Notes: generated by a model from the letters alone, not told the origin. Shown: positions 1-6,271, numbered from the stretch's first letter. The stretch: 10,656 bases of DNA from JAEDES01 sp964616405 (GCA_964616405.1 CAZTRE010000040.1:1-10656); one strand, 5' to 3'. Numbers and translations: made by a program.

Positions 1-16
1 GCATATTGTGTATTGA
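1..16 (+). CDS. possible 3' end of an upstream gene (partial)
   Basis: One frame is open from the window edge and stops at TGA 14-16, just before the ribosome binding site of the next gene. In the usual spoIIIA order the preceding gene would be spoIIIAG, so this could be its last codons (reading HIVY). Only four codons are visible, so this is a placement argument and not a recognition. Confidence 0.25.
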
Positions 17-30
17 TAGGAGGAAGTCGT

Positions 31-531
31 ATGATAAGCAAGCAAAATTTATGGTTTTTGACATTGTTTAGTTTAATACTTGTATTAAGTGTTTACTATA
101 TTACAATGCCAAATGATCTACTTAAAGATGTTGGAAAGAATAAGAAAGCTGAGGATGTAGAAGTTAAAGCAACGATTGAAGAGGCATCATCATTAGTGGC
201 GATGCGAGTTAGTTTAGAAGAACAAAGGCAGACATCAATTGATGAGTTACAAGAACAATTAGTTAGTGATGTACTTGGTACAGAAGAGAAAAACAATATA
301 TATGAGCAATTGAAATATTTAAATGAAATTCAGGGTAAAGAAGAGGATATTGAGAAAAAAATAAAGAAGGATTATAATGTCGATTGTTTTGTAAAAATTG
401 ATAATTCTAATGCTGAGGTCGTATGTGTTTCTAATAAACATAATAGTACTCTGGCAAACAATATCATGCGTCTAATTCAAGGTGAATATAAAAATAAAAT
501 GTTTGTGACTGTTAAATTTCAGAAGAAATAA
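31..531 (+). CDS. spoIIIAH: stage III sporulation protein AH (SpoIIIAH-like)
   Basis: This 166-residue protein matches SpoIIIAH, the mother-cell membrane protein that pairs with forespore SpoIIQ to form the channel linking the two compartments during engulfment. Residues 1-22 carry the family's typical start: a short basic stretch, then one membrane helix (LWFLTLFSLILVLSVYYI). A charged, glutamate-rich helical linker follows (about 35-105). The C-terminal 65 residues have the alternating pattern of the YscJ/FliF-like ring-building domain seen in this family, including EEDIEKKIKKDYNVDCFVKI. The frame is open upstream to a TTG at 13, but ATG 31 is chosen because AGGAGG at 18-23 sits 7 bases before it. 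B. subtilis SpoIIIAH is longer (about 218 residues), mostly in the linker. Rest of the spoIIIA operon presumably lies left of the window. In Bacillus this operon is SigE-dependent; no promoter is visible here. Confidence 0.88.
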   Translation: MISKQNLWFLTLFSLILVLSVYYITMPNDLLKDVGKNKKAEDVEVKATIEEASSLVAMRVSLEEQRQTSIDELQEQLVSDVLGTEEKNNIYEQLKYLNEIQGKEEDIEKKIKKDYNVDCFVKIDNSNAEVVCVSNKHNSTLANNIMRLIQGEYKNKMFVTVKFQKK

Positions 532-534
532 ATT

Positions 535-559
535 AACGTACTAAAGTAGTACGTTTTTT
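535..559 (+). terminator. intrinsic terminator after spoIIIAH
   Basis: An 8-bp perfect stem, AACGTACT (535-542) with AGTACGTT (548-555), closes a 5-base loop and runs into six T residues (554-559). It begins three bases after the spoIIIAH stop codon and probably ends the spoIIIA operon. Confidence 0.85.
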
Positions 560-581
560 CATATATTGAGATAGGTGATGG

Positions 582-1529
582 ATGGTGATTAAGAGTAAAG
601 CAATTAGAAAAATATTTGTGACCACAGTGACAATGTTTATAATACTTACGGTGTTTTCAATTCCAATGTTGCAGGAAGAAGGGGAGATGCCTGTGAATTT
701 GGAATTTGAAGAGGTTAGTGGGATTGCGACAAATAGTATATATTTACTGAATAAAAGTGGTTATTTAGTTAAGGCACATATCTTTTTGGATGAAGAAAAA
801 GTAGAAGATAAAATTTTAAAAATACTTAATAATTTAACTAGACAAGAAACAAGCAAGTTTTCTAATGGTTTAAAGGGAACTATTCCAGAAAATATAAAAG
901 TTAATAAAGTTATTTGTGGTAGCGAATTAGCAACAATTGATTTTAGTAAAGAATTTTTGGAAGTTGATGTTTCTGAAGAGAAGACGATGCTACAATCAAT
1001 TGTTTATAGTATTTTAGATATTGATGGGATAAAAGGGGTAAGTATTTTAGTTGATGGTGTTAATTATAGTAAATCGCCAACTACTAATGAAGAGTATCCA
1101 TTAGTATTGAATAAAGATATTGGGATTAACGAAAAATATGATGTTAAGTCACGAGATAATATTTCTAGTGTGGTCATTTATTATTTGGAGAATATTGATG
1201 ATAGTTTGTATTATGTACCAGTAACAAAGTATATTAACGATGAGCGTGATAAAATTAGAATAATTGTTGAAGAGTTAACAACAAGTTATATTTATGAAGA
1301 AAACTTGATGAGTTTTTTAAATAGTAAAACTAAGTTAATTGATTATCATGAAGATAAAGATGTGTTAGTACTTAATTTTAATGAATACTTATTCGACAGT
1401 AATGATAAAGTGTTGGAAGAAGTTATTTATAGTATAGGTTATTCTGTATTTGATAATTATAATGTTAATATGGTAATGTTTGAAGTTGATGGTAAAAAAG
1501 TGGACTATATTTCTAGAGATCAGCTATAA
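582..1529 (+). CDS. gerM: GerMN-domain sporulation/germination protein (GerM-like)
   Basis: A 315-residue protein with an N-terminal membrane anchor (about residues 9-29) and two consecutive GerMN-type repeats, roughly 55-170 and 195-308. Each repeat has the pattern of a hydrophobic strand (AHIFLDEE; VVIYYLEN), a helix, and the closing strands (SELATIDFSKEFLEV; KDVLVLNFNEYLF) followed by helix and VDG. GerM in Bacillus is a lipoprotein with two such domains, needed for correct assembly of the SpoIIIA-SpoIIQ complex, which fits its place beside spoIIIAH. The usual lipobox cysteine is absent here, so it appears to be held by a plain transmembrane segment. The start is ATG 582 or GTG 585: AGGTGATG at 573-580 lies very close to the first and at better distance from the second. 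No separate promoter is evident after the spoIIIAH terminator. Confidence 0.72.
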   Translation: MVIKSKAIRKIFVTTVTMFIILTVFSIPMLQEEGEMPVNLEFEEVSGIATNSIYLLNKSGYLVKAHIFLDEEKVEDKILKILNNLTRQETSKFSNGLKGTIPENIKVNKVICGSELATIDFSKEFLEVDVSEEKTMLQSIVYSILDIDGIKGVSILVDGVNYSKSPTTNEEYPLVLNKDIGINEKYDVKSRDNISSVVIYYLENIDDSLYYVPVTKYINDERDKIRIIVEELTTSYIYEENLMSFLNSKTKLIDYHEDKDVLVLNFNEYLFDSNDKVLEEVIYSIGYSVFDNYNVNMVMFEVDGKKVDYISRDQL

Positions 1530-1531
1530 TA

Positions 1532-1560
1532 TTGACTAATTAGCCTTTTTACTGTATAAT
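1532..1560 (+). promoter_or_regulatory. SigA-type promoter for the tandem paralog pair
   Basis: TTGACT at 1532-1537 and a perfect TATAAT at 1555-1560 are separated by 17 bases. The transcript would start near 1567, about 20 bases before the ATG at 1588. The -35 lies just beyond the gerM stop codon. Confidence 0.8.
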
Positions 1561-1587
1561 ATGTAACTACAAAAGGGGTGGTAAGAG

Positions 1588-2316
1588 ATGCGTGAAATAA
1601 TTAATCCAGGAAAGTATGCTGAACAAAAAAATAAAATACTTGAGTTTGCTGAACTTCATGAGGATAAATTTATGGAAGCTGGGATTGATCCTGATATGCT
1701 TATTTTGAGTTTTTTTTTAGATTTTCCATCAAGGTGTCAATCTTTTAATCATGTACAGTATGAATTGTTATCAAAATTTGGAGTTGTGAATAAAGGAATA
1801 GATCTTTATGAAATTTTCAGGGATATTTTAAAAGATAGAGACCTTTTACGTGGACGGATTTTGGAAGTTGGAGCTGGCGTATATCCTAGGTTGAGTGAAG
1901 TTATTAGGGAAGATAATTCACCTGAACTTGTGAAAGTTACAGCCTGTGATCCAGCACTTATAGTAGATACTATGTCTGGGGTTAAGCTTGTTAAAGAACC
2001 ATTTACAAAATCTACTAATTTAGATGATGTAGATACGTTGGTTGGACTATTTCCATGTGAAGCAAGTCGTTTAATGGTTGATAGGGCAATTGAAGAAAAT
2101 AAGAATTTACTTTTAGCATTTTGTAATTGTGATCATAGTGATAATGAGATTTATACGAAGCATGATGAATGTTGGGCTGATGTTGCCTGTGAATATTATC
2201 AAAAAAAGTATGGTGATGCTATAAAAGTACTTTCGTGGGGGAAGAATGTAATGATTGATTTGCCAATTATAGAATATAAAGCGCCACAATTTGTGAAAAC
2301 GACAAGAGGAGTGTAA
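1588..2316 (+). CDS. conserved hypothetical, class I methyltransferase-like core (copy 1)
   Basis: I do not recognise this 242-residue protein as a named gene. The middle resembles a class I SAM-dependent methyltransferase fold: RGRILEVGAGVYPRL (about residues 90-104) looks like motif I with its glycine-rich loop, and TACDPAL shortly after looks like the acidic end of strand 2. The usual catalytic NPPY-type motif is not obvious; the equivalent strand reads TLVGLFPCEAS. The second half is rich in cysteine and histidine that are also kept in the neighbouring paralog (PC, FCxCDHSDNE, WADxAC). There is no signal peptide or membrane segment, so it should be cytoplasmic. AAGGGGTGG about 6 bases upstream supports the ATG. 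It is first in a two-gene unit, three bases from the second copy, with its own strong promoter. Family is uncertain; the methyltransferase fold is inference from motif I. Confidence 0.7.
   Translation: MREIINPGKYAEQKNKILEFAELHEDKFMEAGIDPDMLILSFFLDFPSRCQSFNHVQYELLSKFGVVNKGIDLYEIFRDILKDRDLLRGRILEVGAGVYPRLSEVIREDNSPELVKVTACDPALIVDTMSGVKLVKEPFTKSTNLDDVDTLVGLFPCEASRLMVDRAIEENKNLLLAFCNCDHSDNEIYTKHDECWADVACEYYQKKYGDAIKVLSWGKNVMIDLPIIEYKAPQFVKTTRGV
1966..2032 (+). repeat. 67-bp identical tract shared by the two paralogs (copy 1)
   Basis: This stretch is base-for-base identical to 2692-2758 in the second paralog. It encodes DTMSGVKLVKEPFTKSTNLD and a little beyond. Sequence on both sides differs at many silent positions, so it could be a recent gene-conversion tract rather than simple protein constraint. 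Confidence 0.8.
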
Positions 2317-2319
2317 GAG

Positions 2320-3033
2320 ATGTCTAAAGTTATTAATCCGGAAAAATATATTGAAAACAAAGGTAAAATAATAGATTTTGTTGTAGATAACAGCGACAAG
2401 TTGCCTAGAGGTTTTGCTGAATCATTTGTAAGACGCGTTGGTTTTAATATTCCTTTAGTTATGGAATGCTTTGATTATGCAGAACTGGAATTGTTTTCAA
2501 AATTTGGTATTTTATGTGAAGAAAAGGATTTATATAAACAATTTAGTAAAATTCTAAGAGATAGAGGCCTTTTACGTGGAAATATTTTAGAGGTTGGAGC
2601 GGGGTTTTATCCTAGATTAGGTGAAGTTATTATGGAAGATAAACCGGCTGAACTTGTGAGAATTACATCATATGATCCAGAACTTATAGTTGATACTATG
2701 TCTGGGGTTAAGCTTGTTAAAGAACCATTTACAAAATCTACTAATTTAGATGATGTAGGTACAATAATTGGAATGTTTCCATGTGGGGCCAGTCGTTTAA
2801 TGATTGATAGAGCCATTAACGAAAATAAGAATTTACTTTTAGCTTTTTGTGGATGTGATCATAGCGATAATGAAATTAGTGCAGAGTATGGTGACCTTTG
2901 GGCAGATGCTGCATGTCGATACTATAAAGAAAAGTGTGGCGATGATATGCAAATATTTTCATGGAGTAATGAAGTAGAATTAAGTTATCCAATTATGGAA
3001 TATAAAGCGCCACAATTAGTAAAAAAAGATTAA
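2320..3033 (+). CDS. conserved hypothetical, class I methyltransferase-like core (copy 2)
   Basis: A 237-residue paralog of the preceding gene, similar over its full length (both open with VINPEKY/IINPGKY and end near MEYKAPQLV/IEYKAPQFV). It keeps the motif I-like RGNILEVGAGFYPRL, the YDPEL acidic strand end, and the conserved Cys/His residues (FPCGAS, FCGCDHSDNE, WADAAC). The N-terminal 80 residues diverge more than the core. Within the core, a 67-base stretch (2692-2758) is identical to copy 1, which is unusual given how far the flanks have diverged. AAGAGGAG at 2304-2311, inside the end of copy 1, is its ribosome binding site, so the two are co-transcribed and probably translationally linked. 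Function unknown. Confidence 0.7.
   Translation: MSKVINPEKYIENKGKIIDFVVDNSDKLPRGFAESFVRRVGFNIPLVMECFDYAELELFSKFGILCEEKDLYKQFSKILRDRGLLRGNILEVGAGFYPRLGEVIMEDKPAELVRITSYDPELIVDTMSGVKLVKEPFTKSTNLDDVGTIIGMFPCGASRLMIDRAINENKNLLLAFCGCDHSDNEISAEYGDLWADAACRYYKEKCGDDMQIFSWSNEVELSYPIMEYKAPQLVKKD
2692..2758 (+). repeat. 67-bp identical tract shared by the two paralogs (copy 2)
   Basis: This is the partner of the tract at 1966-2032, offset by 726 bases. It is identical at every position including third codon positions. Confidence 0.8.
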
Positions 3034-3076
3034 TAATAAAGCAAAGTGTTTAAATTTTAGTTATTAAATAAAAATT

Positions 3077-3098
3077 AGAAACTTAGGTTTCTTTTTTT
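3077..3098 (+). terminator. intrinsic terminator after the paralog pair
   Basis: AGAAAC (3077-3082) pairs with GTTTCT (3087-3092) around a TTAG loop, followed by seven T residues (3092-3098). The stem is short, but the T tract and its position between two transcription units support it. Confidence 0.7.
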
Positions 3099-3143
3099 AG
3101 TGTACAATTATAAGTTTATTTTACGATAATCGATAAAAATATA

Positions 3144-3172
3144 TTGACAATTGATAATTAATTTTATATTAT
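3144..3172 (+). promoter_or_regulatory. SigA-type promoter for the membrane-protein operon
   Basis: A perfect TTGACA at 3144-3149 and TATTAT at 3167-3172 are 17 bases apart (TATATT at 3165 is an alternative with 15). The start of transcription would be close to 3179, very near the ribosome binding site AGAGGTG, giving a very short leader. Confidence 0.75.
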
Positions 3173-3191
3173 TTAGTTAGAGGTGATAATT

Positions 3192-3644
3192 GTGAAGAAA
3201 AGTTTTATTGCGAAAGTGGTATCAATTATATTAGTTATAATATTGCTTATTGGTACGATTTGTTTATTCTTTATACCGAGTTTATATGATTTATTTAAGG
3301 ATATAAGTGTTTCTAATTTTAGTATGCATAGTATTTATTATAAGGTGGCTTTTTATATTTGCTATATTTTATGTTTAATAATTGTGTATAAGCTTACTAA
3401 ATTATTTAATATGATTTATAAAGAAAGTCCATTTAGAAAGGAAATTGAGAGATCATTAAAATTTATGGCAGTAATATTTATGATTTTATTTTTTATTGTT
3501 ATTGTTAAATCAATCTTTATTCCAACATTATTATCCTTTGTAGTTGCGCTTTTATGTTTTTTGATTTCTTTAAGTTTTTATGTTTTAGCCGAAGTTATTA
3601 AGGTGGCTATTGAGTATAAAGATGAAGTTGACTTAACAGTGTAG
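3192..3644 (+). CDS. DUF2975 family membrane protein
   Basis: A 150-residue protein with four predicted membrane helices (roughly residues 8-30, 47-70, 92-113 and 117-140), matching the size and topology of DUF2975 proteins. The segment NMIYKESPFRKE between helices 2 and 3 corresponds to the family's well-kept loop (N-P-F-type). Function is unknown; members are very often encoded directly beside a YozG-type regulator, as here. GTG 3192 is preferred over GTG 3183 because AGAGGTG at 3179-3185 overlaps the upstream candidate and lies 6 bases from 3192. The stop codon overlaps the binding site of the next gene. It sits first in the operon behind a strong SigA-type promoter. Confidence 0.75.
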   Translation: MKKSFIAKVVSIILVIILLIGTICLFFIPSLYDLFKDISVSNFSMHSIYYKVAFYICYILCLIIVYKLTKLFNMIYKESPFRKEIERSLKFMAVIFMILFFIVIVKSIFIPTLLSFVVALLCFLISLSFYVLAEVIKVAIEYKDEVDLTV

Positions 3645-3653
3645 GTGATATAG

Positions 3654-3869
3654 GTGATAATAGTTAATTTAGATGTAATGATGGCAAAAAGAAAAATTAG
3701 TTTAAATGAGTTGAGTGAAAAAACAGGGATTACGACTACTAATCTTTCAATACTAAAAAATAACAAGGCGAAAGCAATAAGATTTTCTACATTAGAAGTT
3801 ATTTGTAAAGTACTTAATTGTCAACCTAGTGACATATTAGAATATAGAGGTGAAGATGATGGAAAATAA
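3654..3869 (+). CDS. YozG-like Cro/C1-type helix-turn-helix regulator
   Basis: A 71-residue single-domain DNA-binding protein of the XRE (Cro/C1) class. It opens MIIVNLDVMMAKRKISLNELSEKTGI, matching the YozG pattern: a short strand-forming start, the first helix, then the helix-turn-helix LNELSEKTGITTTNLSILKN (residues about 18-37), and the closing VICKVLNCQPSDILEY typical of this group. It probably controls its own operon together with the flanking DUF2975 and DUF4173-like membrane proteins, a common gene arrangement. The start is GTG 3654, with AGGTG at 3643-3647, which overlaps the stop of the previous gene. Its own end overlaps the start of the next gene by 11 bases, which suggests translational coupling. 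Confidence 0.88.
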   Translation: MIIVNLDVMMAKRKISLNELSEKTGITTTNLSILKNNKAKAIRFSTLEVICKVLNCQPSDILEYRGEDDGK

Positions 3870-5061
3870 TAAAATAAAGCGGGCAAATATTGTTGTTCCT
3901 TTAATAGCGGCACTATTAATAGTGATAGTGGGTAAGTTAAATATTAATTGGTACTTTGAAAGTTGTATGTTTCCATTTTTAATGGTTGTTATTTCAAGTA
4001 CTATTTTAGTTATTCATAATAAAGATATAAATAAAAAAGCATATTATTGGTTGATACCAATAATGTTAATAATATTTAGTAATTTGATTTTATCAATATT
4101 TGGTGGAAGAATTGATGGAAGTAATGAATTATTAAATATTGTTTTGTTACCAATTATTATTTCAATGTATTTATTTTCATTAATAAATAATAATTATAAA
4201 ATTTCATTAAAAAATGCATTATTAATGTTTAAATTATTTCCTACGGGTTTATTTGAAAACTTAAAATATTTAAAAATAAATGAAAATGAGAAGAAAAATA
4301 AAAAAGTATTTAGTTTTTTATTAGGAATTTTGATAGGAACTTTTTTTGCAGTAATAATATTAAAATTATTAACTAGTGCAGATGATTATTTTAATATCTT
4401 TTTATCAAAATTAGTAGTCAATATAGATTTTAATTTTAATATTTGGATTATTATTAAATTTATTGTATTCTTTATAATATTATTTGTAATAGGTATTAAT
4501 TTATTTAAAAATAAAGATTTAAGGATGAGAGAAGTAAAAATTAAAAATATAGATAAAACAATGATTATATCAATGTTATCAGTTATTAATTGTGTCTTTT
4601 TGTTATTTTTAGTATCAGAAATATCAAAACTATGTGGTAATTTTTTACATATTCCTGAGGGATACATTTATTCTAGTTATGCAAGAGAAGGATTTTTTCA
4701 ATTATTATTTGTTACACTTATAAATTTTTCAATAATTGTTTATTTAATGTATAAAACAAAGTTAATAAAGGAAAATAGATGGGTTAGAATCTTAGTTATA
4801 CTTTTAATTGTATTTCAGGTAGCTTTAATATTTAATTCTTATTATAGGATGTTTTTATATATTGGAAAGTTCGGTTTTACTGCTCTTCGATTACAAGTAA
4901 TATTATTCTTATTGATGGAATTGGTATTATTTGGTATACTTATTAAAAAAGTAGTTGGTAATATAAAAAATGATGGTTTAATATTTATTGTAGTTATGAT
5001 TGTTACATATATTATTAATTTATATTTATGTAATGACTTATTTATTAGATTTATTAGTTAG
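3859..5061 (+). CDS. DUF4173/DUF4153-like polytopic membrane protein
   Basis: About 400 residues with some ten predicted membrane helices spread along the whole length. The signature SSYAREGFFQLL about two thirds along, followed later by GKFGFTALRLQV, matches the DUF4173 family (AREGFFEL and YGLTxLR-type motifs). Role is unknown; members tend to lie beside DUF2975 and YozG-like genes. Possible starts are GTG 3850, ATG 3856 and ATG 3859; AGAGG at 3846-3850 favours 3859. The gene begins inside the end of the regulator gene, so translation is probably coupled. Coding is extreme in A and T, with heavy use of ATA and TTA, even compared with the neighbours, as expected of a hydrophobic protein in this genome. 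Confidence 0.75.
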   Translation: MENNKIKRANIVVPLIAALLIVIVGKLNINWYFESCMFPFLMVVISSTILVIHNKDINKKAYYWLIPIMLIIFSNLILSIFGGRIDGSNELLNIVLLPIIISMYLFSLINNNYKISLKNALLMFKLFPTGLFENLKYLKINENEKKNKKVFSFLLGILIGTFFAVIILKLLTSADDYFNIFLSKLVVNIDFNFNIWIIIKFIVFFIILFVIGINLFKNKDLRMREVKIKNIDKTMIISMLSVINCVFLLFLVSEISKLCGNFLHIPEGYIYSSYAREGFFQLLFVTLINFSIIVYLMYKTKLIKENRWVRILVILLIVFQVALIFNSYYRMFLYIGKFGFTALRLQVILFLLMELVLFGILIKKVVGNIKNDGLIFIVVMIVTYIINLYLCNDLFIRFIS

Positions 5062-5098
5062 CAGCTGAAATTACTTTATGGTATGTTAGGAGATTTAT

Positions 5099-5773
5099 AT
5101 GGATTTATACTGTAGATACTTTTTATATTTTATAATTTATTCTTTTATTGGATGGTTATTGGAAGTTATATGTAAATTGGTAGAAGAAAAAAGATTTGTT
5201 TATAGAGGCTTTTTAATTGGACCCATTTGTCCTATTTATGGTTATGGGGTTCTAACTATTATATTATTAATTGGTAAACCGACATCGGACATTTTAGGAA
5301 CATTTTTAAAAGCAATTTTGGTATGTTCAATTTTAGAATACTTTACTTCGTATTTCATGGAAAAATTATTTCATGCGAGATGGTGGGATTATAGCAAGAA
5401 TAAATTTAATATTAATGGACGTATTTGTTTAGAGACGATGATTCCTTTTGGATTATTAGGCTGTTTTGTAGTTTATATACTACATCCGTTAGTTGTAGGA
5501 TTGGTGGGTTGTTTAAGTGAAACAGTAATTATTGTTTTAGCAATTATTTTATTTGTATTATATATTGCAGATAATGTGGTTTCTTGTTATGTTTTAACTA
5601 AAATCAAATTTGAGATGAAAAAAATACGATATGATAGTACCGAAATAATTCGTAAAAAAGTATCAAAATGGATTGATTCTCATTCAATTTTATATAGACA
5701 TATTAAGGAGGCTTTTCCTCAGTTTAAAGTATATAAAAGAAATAAAAGAAAAAAGAGATCCAAAAATAAGTAA
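5099..5773 (+). CDS. putative ABC-transporter-type permease, CmpB-like (PF06541 type)
   Basis: A 224-residue membrane protein with about five hydrophobic segments. Its start (FLYFIIYSFIGWLLEVI), GFLIGPICPIYGYG and the ARWWDYSKNKFNINGRICLE segment are hallmarks of the CmpB-like 'putative ABC transporter permease' family of Firmicutes. Transport activity of this family is assumed rather than shown, and no ATPase partner is encoded nearby. The C-terminal 50 residues are cytoplasmic and strongly basic, ending in KRNKRKKRSKNK. TTAGGAGAT about 6 bases ahead supports ATG 5099. It lies 37 bases after the preceding gene with no promoter or terminator between, so it is likely the last gene of the same operon. 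Confidence 0.75.
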   Translation: MDLYCRYFLYFIIYSFIGWLLEVICKLVEEKRFVYRGFLIGPICPIYGYGVLTIILLIGKPTSDILGTFLKAILVCSILEYFTSYFMEKLFHARWWDYSKNKFNINGRICLETMIPFGLLGCFVVYILHPLVVGLVGCLSETVIIVLAIILFVLYIADNVVSCYVLTKIKFEMKKIRYDSTEIIRKKVSKWIDSHSILYRHIKEAFPQFKVYKRNKRKKRSKNK

Positions 5774-5820
5774 AACAAATTGTATTAAAGATAAAATTGA
5801 TGAATTGGTAAAAAAATAAA

Positions 5821-5847
5821 AAAATTGCTTGAAATAGTAATTTTTTT
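5821..5847 (+). terminator. AT-rich intrinsic terminator overlapping the tRNA promoter
   Basis: AAAATTGCT (5821-5829) pairs with AGTAATTTT (5836-5844) through one G-T wobble, with a 6-base loop and a T run at 5841-5847. Adenines upstream of the stem could let it act in both directions. It would end the membrane operon. The hairpin overlaps the -35 of the following tRNA promoter. Confidence 0.5.
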
Positions 5848-5857
5848 ATTGTATAAT
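5829..5857 (+). promoter_or_regulatory. SigA-type promoter for tRNA-Arg
   Basis: TTGAAA at 5829-5834 and a perfect TATAAT at 5852-5857 are spaced 17 bases apart, about 20 bases ahead of the mature tRNA 5' end. Confidence 0.75.
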
Positions 5858-5878
5858 TTTAGTTGTCAGTTGTGAAAT

Positions 5879-5955
5879 GTTTGCGTAGCTCAGCTGGATA
5901 GAGCAATCGCCTTCTAAGCGATCGGTCAGGCGTTCGAGTCGCCTCGCGAACACCA
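5879..5955 (+). tRNA. tRNA-Arg (anticodon UCU)
   Basis: A full cloverleaf can be drawn by hand. The acceptor stem is GTTTGCG (5879-5885) with CGCGAAC (5945-5951). The D arm is GCTC/GAGC, the anticodon stem ATCGC/GCGAT, the variable loop CGGTC, and the T arm AGGCG/CGCCT with loop TTCGAGT. Discriminator A5952 is followed by an encoded CCA (5953-5955). The anticodon loop CTTCTAA gives anticodon TCT at 5913-5915, reading AGA, the dominant arginine codon in such an AT-rich genome. It is a single-gene unit with its own promoter and terminator. tRNA genes are common integration sites, but no duplicated 3' end was seen downstream in this window. Confidence 0.97.
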
Positions 5956-5965
5956 TTTTGATATG

Positions 5966-5989
5966 AAAAGCATCTTCGGATGCTTTTTT
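5966..5989 (+). terminator. UUCG-tetraloop terminator after tRNA-Arg
   Basis: AAAAGCATC (5966-5974) pairs perfectly with GATGCTTTT (5979-5987) around a stable C(TTCG)G tetraloop and continues into a run of six T residues. Confidence 0.92.
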
Positions 5990-6107
5990 CATGTTTTTAT
6001 ATAATGTAAAATGTAACTTTACACATATTAGTTTACAGAATTAGCAATATTTGTCGAAAAAAAGTAAAAAAAAGCAGATTTTTATTGTACCAATAATTAA
6101 TGTGTGA
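5990..6107. other. non-coding gap between the tRNA terminator and the candidate RNA
   Basis: No open frame with a ribosome binding site was found. The stretch is AT-rich and contains a small inverted repeat, TGTAAA (6005-6010) with TTTACA (6018-6023), and a second TTTACA at 6032-6037. The bases at 6017-6024 are the reverse complement of the GTGTAAAG box found ahead of the poly-G promoters. These may be chance matches in AT-rich sequence. Confidence 0.4.
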
Positions 6108-6113
6108 TACCAT
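6085..6113 (+). promoter_or_regulatory. possible extended -10 promoter for the candidate RNA
   Basis: TACCAT at 6108-6113 is preceded by TG at 6105-6106 in the extended -10 position; a poor -35 (TTGTAC, 6085-6090) lies 17 bases upstream. The predicted transcription start, 7 bases after the -10, is A6120, which is essentially the first base of the closing stem of the putative RNA. That agreement is the main support, because neither hexamer is strong alone. Confidence 0.45.
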
Positions 6114-6118
6114 ATATT

Positions 6119-6236
6119 TAGAGGTTGCTGATTTGTGCCTTAGTTTGTATTTTTCTGTAGGCTTATAATATCATACACACGCGCATGGTATTTTGTGAGC
6201 AACCTCTATTACAAAGGAACTTTGTTCCTTTTTTTT
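6119..6236 (+). ncRNA. putative structured RNA (three-way junction plus terminator)
   Basis: I do not recognise a known family. A perfect 11-bp closing stem, TAGAGGTTGCT (6119-6129) with AGCAACCTCTA (6198-6208), encloses 68 bases. Inside, GCCT/AGGC (6137-6140, 6159-6162) forms a weak second helix. AATATCAT (6167-6174) with ATGGTATT (6185-6192) forms an 8-bp third helix with one wobble pair and a 10-base loop. An intrinsic terminator follows five bases later. There is no convincing peptide inside. It may be a stand-alone small RNA of about 115 bases, or a transcribed leader that controls read-through into the bacteriocin exporter gene at 6305. Helices were paired by eye; stability and conservation are untested. 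Confidence 0.5.
6213..6236 (+). terminator. intrinsic terminator / possible attenuator
   Basis: AAAGGAAC (6213-6220) pairs perfectly with GTTCCTTT (6224-6231) around a TTT loop and continues into T residues to 6236. It lies 69 bases before the exporter start codon and after the closing stem of the putative RNA. No competing antiterminator pairing was clear. Confidence 0.85.
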
Positions 6237-6265
6237 GTTTATTTCGCCGAATAAATAATTATTTA

Positions 6266-6271
6266 GATAAT
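6266..6271 (+). promoter_or_regulatory. weak -10-like hexamer ahead of the exporter gene
   Basis: GATAAT matches five of six -10 bases, but no good -35 is found 16-18 bases upstream (TTCGCC). If the operon has its own promoter downstream of the terminator, this is the best candidate. Otherwise it depends on read-through from the upstream RNA. Confidence 0.25.

Noticed and set aside
560..567. SigE-like -10 (CATATATT) before the GerM-like gene
   Set aside because: No matching -35 upstream, and a start there would fall on the ribosome binding site.
4386..4667. Open frames on the - strand within the membrane and surface genes
   Set aside because: They mirror the AT-rich + strand genes, lack ribosome binding sites, and have no family features.
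6005..6023. TGTAAA-N7-TTTACA inverted repeat as an operator
   Set aside because: Short and AT-rich, so chance occurrence is likely; no second instance with the same spacing was noticed.
6119..6135. Resemblance to the opening AGAGGTT of the preQ1-I riboswitch
   Set aside because: The following sequence lacks the rest of the preQ1 core and the adenine-rich tail; the closing stem pairs 68 bases away.
6119..6236. 6S RNA, SRP RNA or T-box leader
   Set aside because: Too short for 6S RNA, no conserved SRP apical loop sequence, and no T-box sequence or specifier arm.
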